NCBI RefSeq assembly: GCF_014201195.1
Contig: NZ_JACHDS010000001.1
Location: 3,596,001 to 3,660,000, forward strand
From: Nocardiopsis mwathae
GTDB lineage: Bacteria > Actinomycetota > Actinomycetes > Streptosporangiales > Streptosporangiaceae
Direction of reading: 5' to 3'
Length of the DNA stretch: 64,000 nt
Part shown: positions 17,782 to 27,077 of the stretch, piece after piece
How the letters are laid out: every line of letters begins with the position of its first letter
Numbering within the stretch: position 1 is the first letter of the stretch
The notes under the pieces: model-generated
Seen by the model: only the letters and a program-made list of their open reading frames with translations
Databases searched by the model: none
Told to the model about the DNA's origin: nothing
Program-made: the position numbers and the translations under genes

Positions 17782-18137
17782 CGGCCGGACGGCTCGCGGC
17801 GCTCGCGGATGCGGGCGGCCTTGCCGCGCAGGTCGCGCAGGTAGTACAGCTTGGCGCGGCGGACGCGGCCACGGGAGACGACCTCGATCTTCTCGATCGC
17901 CGGGGTGTGGATCGGGAAGGTCCGCTCCACGCCGACGCTGTAACTGATCTTGCGGACCGTGAAGGTCTCGCGGTTCCCGGAGCCCTGCCGCCGGATGACG
18001 ACACCCTTGAAGACCTGGATCCGGGAGCGGTTGCCCTCCGTGACCCGAACGTGAACGTTGAGCGTGTCACCCGGGCGGAAGTCGGGGACGTCGGAGCGCA
18101 GCTGCGCCTTCTCAAGCTCCTGAATAGCGGTGTGCAT
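17778..18137 (-). CDS. rplS: 50S ribosomal protein L19
   Basis: 119 residues, family length. [14 protein letters not shown], then [52 protein letters not shown] and the C-terminal [16 protein letters not shown]. Binds 23S rRNA at the 30S-50S interface. Last gene of the rpsP-khpA-rimM-trmD-rplS operon. Its TAG stop is supplied by the CTAG edge of MITE copy B. Confidence 0.97.
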   Translation of the reverse strand: MHTAIQELEKAQLRSDVPDFRPGDTLNVHVRVTEGNRSRIQVFKGVVIRRQGSGNRETFTVRKISYSVGVERTFPIHTPAIEKIEVVSRGRVRRAKLYYLRDLRGKAARIRERREPSGR

Positions 18138-18311
18138 CTCAGCGGTTCCTCATCGATTGCGCGCCGCGGCGACGGACATGGCGGTTCGCGCGGGCGGATC
18201 TGCTGCTCGGGTCGAAAACGTGTGCCTCTGGCGGCTCATCCGCAGCCGTTCGCGCCGGTACCAACGGCGATGACGGCACGCGGACGATGTTCATCGGCAG
18301 GGGCAACTCGT

Positions 18312-19127
18312 CTAGTCTGCCATAGATTCGGCCCCGGTCTGTACCCGAGCCTCCTCCAGGACCTCCCGGTCGTGCCGGTCAAGCCGTTCGGCGGGCATGC
18401 GCTCCAGCAGGTCCGGGCGGTTGCGCGCGGTTTTGCGCAGCGACTCGTCGCGCCGCCAGCGGTCGACGGCGCCGTGGTTTCCGGACAGGAGGACCGGCGG
18501 GACCTCGTGCCCGCGCCAGACCGCCGGCTTGGTGTACACCGGCCCCTCGACCAGGTGCTGCATCTCGCCGGTCGCGAACGAGTCCTGGTCGACCGAGTCG
18601 CGGTTGCCCAGCACGCCGGGCAGCAGCCGGGAGACGGTCTCCACCATCACCAGGGTCGCCGACTCCCCGCCCGCCAGAACGTAGTCGCCGATACTCAGCT
18701 CCTCCACCGGCATCCGCTGGGCCGCGTCCCGGGCGACGCGCGAGTCGATGCCCTCGTAGCGGCCGCACGCGAAGACCAGCCACGGCTCTGCGGCCAACCG
18801 GTCGGCGTGCGCCTGGGTGAACGGGACACCGCTGGGGGTGGGCAGGATCAGCCGCGGCACCGCCGGGGCGGCACCGGCCTGCCCCGCGCCGCCCGGCGGG
18901 TCCGCGGTCACGGCGTCCAGGGCCTCGCCCCACGGCTCGGGCTTCATGACCATGCCCGGTCCACCCCCGTAGGGGGTGTCGTCGACGGTGTTGTGCCGGT
19001 CGTGGGTCCACGAGCGCAGGTCGTGCAGGCGCACGTCGAGGATGCCCGACGCCCGCGCCTTGCCGATCAGCGACAGCTCCAGCGGACCGAAGTAGTCGGG
19101 GAAGATGGTGATGATGTCGATGCGCAT
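18312..19127 (-). CDS. trmD: tRNA (guanine-37-N1)-methyltransferase
   Basis: 271 residues. SPOUT-class trefoil-knot methyltransferase: MRIDIITIFPDYF at the N-terminus, PYGGGPGMVMKPEP, FACGRYEGIDSRV and LSIGDYVLAGGESA, which build the SAM knot; VYTKPAVWRGHEVPPVLLSG in the tRNA-binding part. Modifies G37 to prevent +1 frameshifting. Between rimM and rplS. Confidence 0.97.
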   Translation of the reverse strand: MRIDIITIFPDYFGPLELSLIGKARASGILDVRLHDLRSWTHDRHNTVDDTPYGGGPGMVMKPEPWGEALDAVTADPPGGAGQAGAAPAVPRLILPTPSGVPFTQAHADRLAAEPWLVFACGRYEGIDSRVARDAAQRMPVEELSIGDYVLAGGESATLVMVETVSRLLPGVLGNRDSVDQDSFATGEMQHLVEGPVYTKPAVWRGHEVPPVLLSGNHGAVDRWRRDESLRKTARNRPDLLERMPAERLDRHDREVLEEARVQTGAESMAD

Positions 19128-19206
19128 ATCCGAGTACGGCCTTTCCGTGGCCGCGGCCCCGGTGGGTGCCCGCGTCGAATGAGCGCGGGCCCGGCGGGGC
19201 CGGTGT

Positions 19207-19719
19207 TCAGTGGCCGAGGTCCAGCAGGCCGGGTGGCGGGTCGATCACCAGGCGGCCGGCTCCGGTGTCGACCTCGGGAACGAGCTCGCGGACGAACGGC
19301 ACGAGCACCTCCTCACCGGCTGCGTCCTTGATCACCAGGACGTCCTGGGCGTTGTGCAGGATGTCGTCGACGACACCCACATCGCCGCCCTCGGCGGTGA
19401 CGACGCGCAGCCCGATGAGCTCGTGGTCGTGGAACTCGTCCGGGTCGTCCAGGGGCGGGATGTCCTCGGAGTCGACCAGCAGGGCCACGCCGCGCAGCTC
19501 CTCGGCCGCGTTGCGGTCGGCGATCCCCTCGAAGCGCACGAGGAGTCGGCCCGAGTGTGTGCGGACCGACCTGATGGTGAGCGGCCCGGCCGCATCCGGG
19601 TCGGTCAGCAGCTTCACACCGGCGGCGAAGCGCTCCGCCGGATCATCGGTGCGCACGTCCACCGCGACATCGCCGCGGATACCGTGCGCCCGGCCGATCC
19701 GGCCGACGACGAGACGCAT
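19207..19719 (-). CDS. rimM: 16S rRNA processing protein RimM
   Basis: 170 residues. The N-terminal domain reads MRLVVGRIGRAHGIRGDVAV, then KLLTDPD, and the PRC-barrel C-terminus has LIGLRVVTAEG, VLVPFVRELVPEVD and the ending PPPGLLDL. Assists 30S assembly via S19. ATG 19719 has AAGGAGAAGG directly upstream; the longer upstream frame is rejected. Confidence 0.95.
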   Translation of the reverse strand: MRLVVGRIGRAHGIRGDVAVDVRTDDPAERFAAGVKLLTDPDAAGPLTIRSVRTHSGRLLVRFEGIADRNAAEELRGVALLVDSEDIPPLDDPDEFHDHELIGLRVVTAEGGDVGVVDDILHNAQDVLVIKDAAGEEVLVPFVRELVPEVDTGAGRLVIDPPPGLLDLGH

Positions 19720-19778
19720 CCTTCTCCTTGGAACGGGTGCCCGCACCTCGCAGAGGAAACGGGACACGGGCATGACGT

Positions 19779-19815
19779 TAGGGCGCCGACCCATCCGTGA
19801 TCGGTCGGCGCCCTA
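19779..19815. repeat. Short CTAG-edged hairpin between khpA and rimM
   Basis: TAGGGCGCCGACC (19779-19791) pairs perfectly with 19803-19815, loop 11 nt; the right end continues to CTAG (19816). The ends resemble those of the MITE-like elements, so this may be a minimal, loop-deleted derivative, or simply an intra-operon attenuator. Confidence 0.5.
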
Positions 19816-19824
19816 GCGCGCGAT

Positions 19825-20067
19825 TCAGCGCACTTCGTGCAGGTCCAGCAGGTCGACGCGGACGTACCGCCCGCCGGCGAGCGAGCCGACGACGGTACGC
19901 AGCGCCTTGGCGGTGCGGCCGTTGCGGCCGATCACCTTCCCGAGGTCATCGGGGTGGACCCGGACTTCGAGCACCTTGCCCTTGCGGAGCCTGCGAGCTC
20001 TCACCTGGACATCGTCAGAGTTCTCAACGATCCCCCTGACCAGGTGCTCAAGCGCCTCTTCCAGCAC
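19825..20067 (-). CDS. khpA: KhpA-type KH-domain RNA-binding protein
   Basis: 80 residues. One KH domain with the invariant GxxG loop (IGRNGRTAKALRTVV) after VRVHPDDLGKV. Starts LEEALEHLVRGIVE, as actinobacterial KhpA proteins do. GTG 20067 lies 1 bp after the rpsP stop on the minus strand. RNA chaperone-like protein acting with KhpB in other Gram-positives. Part of rpsP-khpA-rimM-trmD-rplS. Confidence 0.92.
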   Translation of the reverse strand: MLEEALEHLVRGIVENSDDVQVRARRLRKGKVLEVRVHPDDLGKVIGRNGRTAKALRTVVGSLAGGRYVRVDLLDLHEVR

Positions 20068-20068
20068 G

Positions 20069-20587
20069 TCAGGCCTCGCCCTCGGACTTCTCCGCGGCCT
20101 CGGCGGTCTTCTCCTCGGCCTTCTCCGACTTCTCAGCCTTCTCGGCCTTCTCGGCCTTCTCGGCCTTCTCGGCCTTCTCAGCCTTGTCGGCCTTCTTGTC
20201 CGCCTTCTTACCCTTGCCCTTGGCCTCGTCACCGGGCAGGACGAGCTCCTTGAGGACGGCCTGGAAGGCGGCCTCCTCGGCCTCCTTGTCGCGCGGCTCG
20301 GCCACCTTGAGCGGGTTCTGCGGCGCGGGCAGGCCCTTGAACTCCTGCCAGATGCCGGTGCGCAGCAGCAGCGTCTTCACCGGGCCGGTGGGCTGGGCTC
20401 CCACGGACAGCCAGTGCTTCGCCCGCTCGGAGTTCACCTCGATGCGGCTCGGCTCTTCCTTCGGGTGGTAGAGGCCGATCTCCTCGATGGCCTTGCCGTC
20501 GCGCTTGGTGCGCGCGTCGGCGACAACGATGCGGTACTTGGGGTTGCGGATGTTCCCAAGTCGCTTGAGCTTGATCTTGACAGCCAC
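20069..20587 (-). CDS. rpsP: 30S ribosomal protein S16 with AEK-repeat tail
   Basis: 172 residues; the S16 domain occupies the first 85 or so ([40 protein letters not shown]). The rest is an Ala/Glu/Lys extension. Residues about 134-152 are tandem AEK units encoded by identical 9-bp repeats (20130-20185). Such charged tails occur on S16 in several actinomycetes but this one is long. First gene of the operon. Confidence 0.95.
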   Translation of the reverse strand: MAVKIKLKRLGNIRNPKYRIVVADARTKRDGKAIEEIGLYHPKEEPSRIEVNSERAKHWLSVGAQPTGPVKTLLLRTGIWQEFKGLPAPQNPLKVAEPRDKEAEEAAFQAVLKELVLPGDEAKGKGKKADKKADKAEKAEKAEKAEKAEKAEKSEKAEEKTAEAAEKSEGEA

Positions 20588-20900
20588 GGAGCGGTCTTCT
20601 CCTGATTACGGTTGGTATGCCCAGTTCGGCGCCACGTGGGGTTGCGACACGCCACCGGAGCGAGGACGTGGGCGTACGGACAAGTAGAGGGCCGGTCCGA
20701 TACGCCGTTAGTCAACACTCAATTGTGCCAGATGCCAGCGGCCGCGCGTGCGCGTCCGCACGTTCCTCGGCGCGTCCGTACCGGATACGGCGCCCCGGGA
20801 CGGCCCCGGTAGCGGTACCCGCGGCCCGCCTTTCCGCGCCGATGAGCGGGAGATCACGTCGGCCGCCCCGGCCTCGGGCAGGCCCGACGGCGCCGCCGCG
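20588..20900. other. rpsP leader region
   Basis: 313 bp between the rpsP start and the ffh terminator's U-run. It must hold the rpsP operon promoter on the minus strand; TTGACT (20715-20710) is a plausible -35, but no convincing -10 follows. Nothing else recognised. Confidence 0.3.
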
Positions 20901-20949
20901 AAAAAACGCGGGGGGTGCCACCCGGTCGTCCCGGATGGCACCCCCCGCG
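20901..20949 (-). terminator. Intrinsic terminator of ffh
   Basis: CGCGGGGGGTGCCA (minus strand, 20949-20936) pairs perfectly with its complement at 20920-20907, loop 15 nt, followed on the minus strand by six T residues (20906-20901). The only textbook terminator with a U-run in the window. It lies 20 bp after the ffh stop. Confidence 0.9.
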
Positions 20950-20968
20950 GGCGCTCGCGCGAGCGCCG

Positions 20969-22561
20969 CTACTTCTCGGGCAGCTTGAAGCCCGACAGGT
21001 CGGGCATCTTCCCCCCGCCGAGGCCGGGCGGGAGCGGCGCGCCGCCGCCGAGGCCCGGGGGCAGCTGCGGCGGCTGGTCCGGGACGCCGCCCTCCTCACG
21101 GCGCTTCCGGCGCTCGGCCGCCTTCTGCGCCTCCTGCTCCTTGGCCTTGAGCGGGTTGCCGCTGCGCTGCTTGCCCTTCTTCGCCTTCTTGGCCTGGGCC
21201 TTGGCCTTCTTCTTGCCGCCGCCCGGCATGCCCGGCATTCCGGGCATGCCCGGCATTCCGCCGTTCTTCACCTGGCGCATCATCTTCTGCGCGTCGAAGA
21301 ACCGCGTCACCAGGCCGTTGACGTCGCTGACCTGCGTGCCCGAACCGTTGGCGATGCGCAGCCGCCGCGACCCGTTGATGATCTTCGGGTTGGCACGCTC
21401 GGCCGGCGTCATCGACCGGATGATGGCGGCGATCCGGTCCAGGTCCTTCTCGTCGACGTTGCTGATCTGGTCACGCATCTGCCCCATGCCGGGCATCATG
21501 CCGAGCAGGTTGCTGATCGGCCCCAGCTTGCGGACCATCGCCATCTGCTGCAGGAAGTCATCGAGGGTGAAGTCCTCGTCGGAGGCCAGCGTGCTGGCCA
21601 TCTTCTCGACCTCGGACTCCTCGAACGTCCGCTGCGCCTGCTCGATGAGGGTGAGCACGTCACCCATGTCGAGGATGCGTCCGGCCATCCGGTCCGGGTG
21701 GAAGAGGTCGAAGTCCTCCAGCTTCTCACCGGTGGAGGCGAACATGATCGGCCGACCGGTGATGTGCCGGATGGACAGCGCGGCACCGCCGCGCGCGTCG
21801 CCGTCGAGCTTGGTGAGGGCCACCGCGTCGTAGCCGACGCCGTCGAGGAACGCCTGCGCGGTGTTGACCGCGTCCTGGCCGATCATCGCGTCGACGACGA
21901 ACAGGATCTCGTCCGGCTTCACCGCGTCGCGGATGTCGGCGGCCTGCTGCATCATCTCGCTGTCGATGCCCAGGCGGCCCGCGGTGTCGATGATGACGAC
22001 GTTGTGGTTGTTGCGCTCGGCGTGCTCGACCGACGCCCGCGCGACCGCGACCGGGTCGCCGACGCCGTTGCCGGGCTCGGGGGCGAAGACCGGGACGGCC
22101 GCGCGCTCACCGACCACCTGCAGCTGGGTGACGGCGTTGGGGCGCTGCAGGTCCGCCGCGACCAGCAGCGGGGTGTTGCGCTGTGCCGCCAGCCACTTGG
22201 CGAGCTTGCCGGCGAGCGTGGTCTTACCCGCACCTTGCAGACCCGCCAGCATGATGACGGTCGGCGGGTTCTTGGCGAACCGGATCTCGCGGGTCTCGCC
22301 ACCGAGGATCTGGATGAGCTCCTCGTTGACGATCTTGATGACCTGCTGCGCCGGGTTCAGCGCCTTGGAGACCTCTTCGCCGCGGGCGCGTTCCTTGACT
22401 TGTCCGATGAACTCGCGGACGACGGGCAGCGCCACGTCGGCTTCCAGGAGCGCGAGACGGATCTCGCGCGCGGTGGCGTTGATGTCCTCCTCGGACAGCC
22501 GGCCCTTGCCGCGCAGCGAGGAGAAGACCGATGTCAACCGGTCGGAAAGCGTCTCGAACAC
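20969..22561 (-). CDS. ffh: Signal recognition particle protein Ffh
   Basis: 530 residues. N domain (FETLSDRLTSVFSSLRGKG), G domain with Walker A GLQGAGKTTLAGKLAKW at about 107, DTAGRLGID, TKLDGDARGGAALS and GEKLEDFDLFHPDRM. The M domain is Met-rich (MRQVKNGGMPGMPGMPGMPG) and Lys-rich, ending SGFKLPEK. Targets nascent membrane proteins to FtsY, whose gene lies about 5 kb away. GTG 22561 by family alignment. A strong terminator follows. Confidence 0.95.
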   Translation of the reverse strand: MFETLSDRLTSVFSSLRGKGRLSEEDINATAREIRLALLEADVALPVVREFIGQVKERARGEEVSKALNPAQQVIKIVNEELIQILGGETREIRFAKNPPTVIMLAGLQGAGKTTLAGKLAKWLAAQRNTPLLVAADLQRPNAVTQLQVVGERAAVPVFAPEPGNGVGDPVAVARASVEHAERNNHNVVIIDTAGRLGIDSEMMQQAADIRDAVKPDEILFVVDAMIGQDAVNTAQAFLDGVGYDAVALTKLDGDARGGAALSIRHITGRPIMFASTGEKLEDFDLFHPDRMAGRILDMGDVLTLIEQAQRTFEESEVEKMASTLASDEDFTLDDFLQQMAMVRKLGPISNLLGMMPGMGQMRDQISNVDEKDLDRIAAIIRSMTPAERANPKIINGSRRLRIANGSGTQVSDVNGLVTRFFDAQKMMRQVKNGGMPGMPGMPGMPGGGKKKAKAQAKKAKKGKQRSGNPLKAKEQEAQKAAERRKRREEGGVPDQPPQLPPGLGGGAPLPPGLGGGKMPDLSGFKLPEK

Positions 22562-22657
22562 GAGTCTGGCCAGTCCTTCGTCTCGGGATTGGCTTCCTAG
22601 GTTACCTGCCGGTGCGCCCCTGTGCGCCCGGAGGCGGGGCGGAGACGCCCCGGACAC

Positions 22658-22711
22658 GGCGCGGGGGCGGACCCGCGGGCCGGCGCCGCCGCCCGGATCC
22701 GCCCCCGCGCC
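22658..22711 (-). terminator. Hairpin between lipoprotein gene and ffh
   Basis: GGCGCGGGGGCGGA (22658-22671) pairs perfectly with 22698-22711; the 26-nt interior is itself GC-rich and foldable. It lies just after the lipoprotein stop (22732, minus strand) and before ffh. Confidence 0.6.
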
Positions 22712-22731
22712 GCGGAGCCGTGCCGCGGCCG

Positions 22732-23949
22732 TCAGTCGTCGGCCGCGTCCTCGGAGTCGTCCGACTGCTCGCCGCCGCCCTCCTGGGCCGTCTTCTTCTG
22801 CTCCTTGAGCGACGTGACCAGCTCGTCCTTCTGCTTGCCGCTCAGGCCGCGGGTGGACAGCAGGCCCTGGCCGGTGACCTCGTAGGACTTCGGGGTGGAG
22901 CTGGCGCCCAGCGCGTAGTCGACGCTGCAGGAGACCTTGGCGGTGGACCCGGCCTTCAGCGAGGCGGTGTCGTCGCACTTCTTCTCGCCCAGCTCGTCGT
23001 TCTCAAGCGTGGCGTCCAGCCGGACCAGGACGGTGCCCTCGGCCTCGTCCCCGCCGGAGGAGTCGTCCTTGACGGTGCCGCTGACCGTGCACTTGCCGCC
23101 GGTCGCGCAGTCGAGCTTGAGCTGGCTCTCCCAGGCCACCGGGACGCGGGCATCGCGCGATCCGGTCAGGTCGTCCTCGGCCGCGGCGATGAGGTCGTCG
23201 TAGACCTTGTCCACGTCGGCGCTCTCCGGCTCGGCGAAGTTCAGCCGGGTGCGCGGGCCGCCGTCGCCGTCCTCCGGGTTGAGCTCCTCGATCTCCATAC
23301 GGAGCAGCCGGTAGGGCTCCTCCTCGCTGATCCAGACGCGGTTCTTCTCCCCGCCGTCGAGGTCCACCCGGTAGGCGGAGGTCCCGTCGAGGTTCTCCAG
23401 GGTCGCGGTGTCCTCGGCCGGGGCGAGCCCGCCGAGGATCCCGGCCAGCTTCCCGGGGGCGAGCACCTCGGAGGGGTCCATGCCGAGCTGGCCACCCGAA
23501 ACCCGCACCCAGCTGCCGGCGTACTTGTCGGAGTCGGGGTTGGCGACGTCCTGGTCCAGCCAATACTCCGCCGGGGCGTTGATGAAGAGCTTGTCGTCGG
23601 CCTCCATCACCTGGGCTTCGTTCTCGTTCTCCTGGACCGTGCCGGAGACGGCGCCGGAGCCGGTAACGGTGAGCGCGACCTCGTTGACGGCGCCCTGGTC
23701 CTCGCCGGACGGGGCGACCTGGCCCTGCACGGCCACGGCCGGCATCTCGCCGAGCGCCTTGACCGCGGCGTCGAGCACCGGTTTGGCGTCGACGGGGGTG
23801 GGCGACGGCGACGGCTCCTCATCGCCGCCGGGGCGCAACCCGCTCAGGTCGATCGCGCAGCCCGACGCACCGAGTGCGAGCGCGGCCGTCACGACCGCGA
23901 CCCTGAGGGGTCCGCTCGATCGGCGTCTGTTGAGATTGACCGGCGCCAT
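22732..23949 (-). CDS. Secreted lipoprotein, LppX/LprG-like
   Basis: 405 residues. A signal peptide with lipobox LGASGC (Cys about 30) is followed by a Ser/Pro spacer and a large acidic domain. Segments such as KPVLDAAVKALGEMPAVAVQ, SWVRVSGGQ and AYRVDLDGGEKNRVWISEE fit the LolA/LppX-type lipoprotein pattern seen in actinobacteria, whose members bind lipids; this match is by pattern only. Four Cys in the C-terminal part (DCATGGKC, KKC, VSC) suggest disulfides. ATG 23949 has GGAGG 5 nt upstream. Function unknown. Confidence 0.65.
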   Translation of the reverse strand: MAPVNLNRRRSSGPLRVAVVTAALALGASGCAIDLSGLRPGGDEEPSPSPTPVDAKPVLDAAVKALGEMPAVAVQGQVAPSGEDQGAVNEVALTVTGSGAVSGTVQENENEAQVMEADDKLFINAPAEYWLDQDVANPDSDKYAGSWVRVSGGQLGMDPSEVLAPGKLAGILGGLAPAEDTATLENLDGTSAYRVDLDGGEKNRVWISEEEPYRLLRMEIEELNPEDGDGGPRTRLNFAEPESADVDKVYDDLIAAAEDDLTGSRDARVPVAWESQLKLDCATGGKCTVSGTVKDDSSGGDEAEGTVLVRLDATLENDELGEKKCDDTASLKAGSTAKVSCSVDYALGASSTPKSYEVTGQGLLSTRGLSGKQKDELVTSLKEQKKTAQEGGGEQSDDSEDAADD

Positions 23950-24390
23950 CTTGCCTCCAGTCCCCCACGGCAACGGGGTACACGGGATCGTTCGGGCTGT
24001 GCTGTGTTCGGATCTTCGGACGCGCGGGAGCACGGTCACGGTTCCGGGTGGACACGGGGGCGCCCAAGGGTTCCTCCGCGCGCGGTGGGGAGATCATCCC
24101 TGACATGATCGGCGCGGTGCCCCCGTCGCCTGCCAAGCGTATCGAACCCCTCAGCTCCTCCTGGCACAGAGAAGATCACGAAGTGGACGGGTTCCGCCTA
24201 CGAATCGTAGCCGCACTCACATACCACATCGGCCACGTGGCCTTATCCGGTCACACGTGGCCTACAGGGCGCGGAACCGCCCGACACACACCAGGACCGG
24301 CGAGGGCGTTCCCCCACCGGTCCGGCGTCTTCCACCTTGCGGCGAACCGCGGTGCTCGGGGTGTGCTCAGCGCTGAGCACACCGGAGGAC
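23950..24390. other. Intergenic region, lipoprotein gene to amt
   Basis: 441 bp. Holds the promoter region of the lipoprotein gene, a perfect 12-bp palindrome GGCCACGTGGCC (24231-24242) with a partial repeat ACACGTGGCC at 24253-24262, and the amt-proximal palindrome at 24361-24382. No gene recognised. Confidence 0.4.
24361..24382 (-). terminator. 22-bp palindrome after amt
   Basis: A perfect palindrome, GTGTGCTCAG then CGCTGAGCACAC, 9 bp downstream of the amt stop. As RNA it would fold as a 9-bp stem with a tetraloop, consistent with a terminator; as DNA it could equally be an operator. Confidence 0.5.
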
Positions 24391-25734
24391 CTACCGCAAG
24401 GTCACCTCCTCGCCCGGAGGCGTCGGCGAGGAGAGCTTGTCTCCGCCTTCGAGCTCGTCGAGCTCGTCGAAGGCGTAGGCGCTCTCGGCGTGCAGCTCGT
24501 GGTCCAGGCCGTTGGTCTCGATGTGCTCGGCGATCCGGAAGCCCATGGCCAGGTCGATGACCTTGCCGATGACGTAGGTCACAACGAAGGAGTAGATGAG
24601 GACCGCGACGACCGCGATGACCTGGACTGCCAGGAGGGCCAGCCCGGAGGTGTCGATGAAGCCCTGCCCGGCGAGCAGCGGACCGAAGAGGCCGTTGGGC
24701 TCGCCGTCACCGGTGATCGAGGAGGCGAACAGGCCGATCAGGAGCGAGCCGATGATGCCGCCGACCAGGTGGACGCCGACCACGTCCAGGGCGTCGTCGT
24801 ACTTGAAGCGGTACTTCCAGCTGATCGCGTAGGCGCACACGCCACCGGCGACGAGCCCCAGGGCGATGGCGCCGAGCGGGGTGAGGTTGGCGGCGGCCGG
24901 GGTGATGGCCACCAGGCCGGCGATGGCGCCGGAGGCGAAGCCCAGGGCGGTGGTCTTGCCGTAGCGCAGCAGCTCCACGAGCATCCACGCGCCCACCGCC
25001 GCGGCGGTGGCGACCTGGGTGTTGACCAGTGCGAGCGCGGCGACCTCATCGGCGGCGTAGGCCGAGCCCGCGTTGAATCCGAACCAGCCGAACCACAGCA
25101 GGGCGGCGCCGAGCAGGACGAAGGGCAGGTTGTGCGGGCGCATCTCGGTGGACCCGAAGCCCTTGCGCCGGCCCAGCACGAAGGTCAGGGCGAGCGCGGC
25201 CGCACCGGCGTTGATGTGCACGGCGGTGCCGCCGGCGAAGTCGATGACCTCGGCGCCGCCGATGCTGAGCGACTCGAACCAGCCGCCGCCCCACACCCAG
25301 TGGGCGACGGGGAAGTAGACCAGCAGCGACCAGACCGGGACGAACACGAGCCAGGCCCCGAACTTGGCGCGGTCGGCGATCGCGCCGCTGATGAGGGCCA
25401 CGGTGATGACGGCGAACATCATCTGGAATCCGACGTCGACGAGCTCGGGGTGGCCGTCGTCGGCGACCTCGCCGACGAGGCTGTTGAGCCCGGCGTACTC
25501 CAGTCCGCCGATGAAGGGGGTGAGCGGTCCGGCACCGCCGCCGTAGGTCAGCGAGTATCCGACGACCACCCACAGGACGCTGACGATGGCGATGCTGGCG
25601 AAGCTCATCAGCATCATGTTCAGCACGCTCTTGGCGCGGGACATGCCTCCGTAGAAGAAGGCCAGGCCCGGTGTCATCAACATCACCAGCGCGGCGCTGA
25701 CGAGCAACCACGCGGTGTTGCCGCTGTCGATCAT
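24391..25734 (-). CDS. amt: Ammonium transporter Amt
   Basis: 447 residues with about 11 transmembrane helices. Conserved segments: the N-terminal GNTAWLLVSAALVMLMTPGL and AFFYGGMSRAKSVLNMM, FVGWFGFNAGSA-type (here LWFGWFGFNAGSAYA), and GDALDVVGVHLVGG-type (here DDALDVVGVHLVGGIIGSLL) carrying the pore His. Conducts ammonium. The acidic C-terminal tail (ELDELEGGDKLSS) is longer than needed for PII contact. No glnK or glnD follows, unlike the common amtB-glnK-glnD operon. A weak GlnR-like half-site pair (GTTAC-N6-GTGAA, 25908-25923) lies about 175 bp upstream. Confidence 0.95.
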   Translation of the reverse strand: MIDSGNTAWLLVSAALVMLMTPGLAFFYGGMSRAKSVLNMMLMSFASIAIVSVLWVVVGYSLTYGGGAGPLTPFIGGLEYAGLNSLVGEVADDGHPELVDVGFQMMFAVITVALISGAIADRAKFGAWLVFVPVWSLLVYFPVAHWVWGGGWFESLSIGGAEVIDFAGGTAVHINAGAAALALTFVLGRRKGFGSTEMRPHNLPFVLLGAALLWFGWFGFNAGSAYAADEVAALALVNTQVATAAAVGAWMLVELLRYGKTTALGFASGAIAGLVAITPAAANLTPLGAIALGLVAGGVCAYAISWKYRFKYDDALDVVGVHLVGGIIGSLLIGLFASSITGDGEPNGLFGPLLAGQGFIDTSGLALLAVQVIAVVAVLIYSFVVTYVIGKVIDLAMGFRIAEHIETNGLDHELHAESAYAFDELDELEGGDKLSSPTPPGEEVTLR

Positions 25735-26132
25735 GTCGCCTCCGAGAAAAACGAGGTGGGGGGTGTGCGATGCGGAGATCCGAGGAGATGGAGGGCGAGC
25801 ACGTCGTCGGGCCCGGCGGGGATCTTCGTCGGGACGTAACCCTCCTGCCAGCGTGTTTCTCCGTGCGGCAGGCGGTATTGCGCGTATATGAAGAGATGGA
25901 CCCGCGTGTTACGGGTAGGTGAATCGACAGGTCGAACCACCACACAGGGGAAATAGCGCTCCCTCGGCGCGGTGCGGCGACGGGCGTCAGGGAAGGGAGG
26001 CGTCGGCGGAAGCGCCGGAGGGCGTTAAGAACGCGTGAAGCCGGCGGGACCACCCGCCCGGATCGGGAACGATTTTCACTGGATTCGAAAACCACTGAAA
26101 TTTGTGAATCTCATGAATCGAAACGGACCCCC
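25735..26132. other. Divergent promoter region, amt and ABC exporter
   Basis: 398 bp between divergent starts, so it must contain both promoters. The last 60 bp before the ABC gene are AT-rich relative to the rest. The GTTAC-N6-GTGAA pair (25908-25923) is only a partial match to a GlnR box. No gene recognised. Confidence 0.35.
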
Positions 26133-27077
26133 ATGACCGCACACCGCAGGACCGTGATCTCGGCCAGGGGCCTGACGAAGAGCTACGGCCGCACCCGGGC
26201 GCTGGCGGGCGTGGACCTCGACGTGCGCCAGGGCGAGATCTTCGGCTTTCTCGGCCCGAACGGGGCCGGGAAGACGACCGCCATCCGCATCCTGCTCGAC
26301 CTGATCCGGCGCGACGGCGGCGAGGTGACCCTGCTCGGGCACGACCCGCGCACCGCCGGGGCCGGGCTCCGCGCCGACATCGGCTACCTGCCCGGTGAGC
26401 TGGCCATGAGCACCCGACGCTCTGCCCGCGAACTGCTGACCTACTACGGGAACCTGCGCGGCGGCGTGCACCCCTCCCGCATCGGCGCACTGGCCGAGCG
26501 CTTCAAGCTGGACCTGGACAGGCCCGTCCGCGGCCTGTCCAAGGGGAACAAGCAGAAGGTCGGTCTGGTGCAGGCGTTCATGCACGATCCCGCGCTGCTC
26601 ATCCTGGACGAGCCCACCAGCGGGCTGGACCCGCTGCTGCAGCAGGAATTCCTGGCGCTGGTCCGCGAGACCCGCTCCGAGGGCCGCACGGTCTTCATGT
26701 CCTCGCACGTGCTCTCCGAGGTGCAGGCGGTCTCCGACCGCGCCGCCATCATCCGCGACGGACGCATCGCGGCCACCGAGAACATGGAGGAACTGCGCGA
26801 CCGGGTGGCCCGCGAGTTCACCATCCGCTTCGCCGAGGAACCGTCCGCGGACGAGGTGGAGCGGTTCGGCGACGAGGCCGACGTCCAGGACCTGGCGGTG
26901 CACGGCGACACGCTCACCTGCGTCGTGCACGGCAGCCCGGACGCGCTGATCAAGCTCGCCGCCCGACACACCGTGCTGATGCTGAACAGCGAGGAACCGG
27001 ACCTGGAACGGCTGTTCTTCACCCACTACGACAACGGCACGGGTGAGGAGGGGACACAGCGGGATGCTGATGCGTAA
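26133..27077 (+). CDS. ABC exporter ATP-binding protein
   Basis: 314 residues. The nucleotide-binding domain (residues 1-220) has Walker A GPNGAGKTTAI, the signature LSKGNKQKVG (LSxGx) and Walker B ALLILDEPTSGLDPL, then SSHVLSEV. The C-terminal 90 residues are the DUF4162-like tail of ABC-2 drug/efflux ATPases. Pairs with the permease gene, which starts 14 bp before this stop; the two act as a type ABC-2 exporter. Substrate unknown. Confidence 0.9.
   Translation: MTAHRRTVISARGLTKSYGRTRALAGVDLDVRQGEIFGFLGPNGAGKTTAIRILLDLIRRDGGEVTLLGHDPRTAGAGLRADIGYLPGELAMSTRRSARELLTYYGNLRGGVHPSRIGALAERFKLDLDRPVRGLSKGNKQKVGLVQAFMHDPALLILDEPTSGLDPLLQQEFLALVRETRSEGRTVFMSSHVLSEVQAVSDRAAIIRDGRIAATENMEELRDRVAREFTIRFAEEPSADEVERFGDEADVQDLAVHGDTLTCVVHGSPDALIKLAARHTVLMLNSEEPDLERLFFTHYDNGTGEEGTQRDADA

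Noticed and set aside
25908-25923. GlnR box upstream of amt
   Set aside because: Only one half matches (GTTAC); the second half GTGAA departs from the GAAAC consensus. Left as a weak note only.
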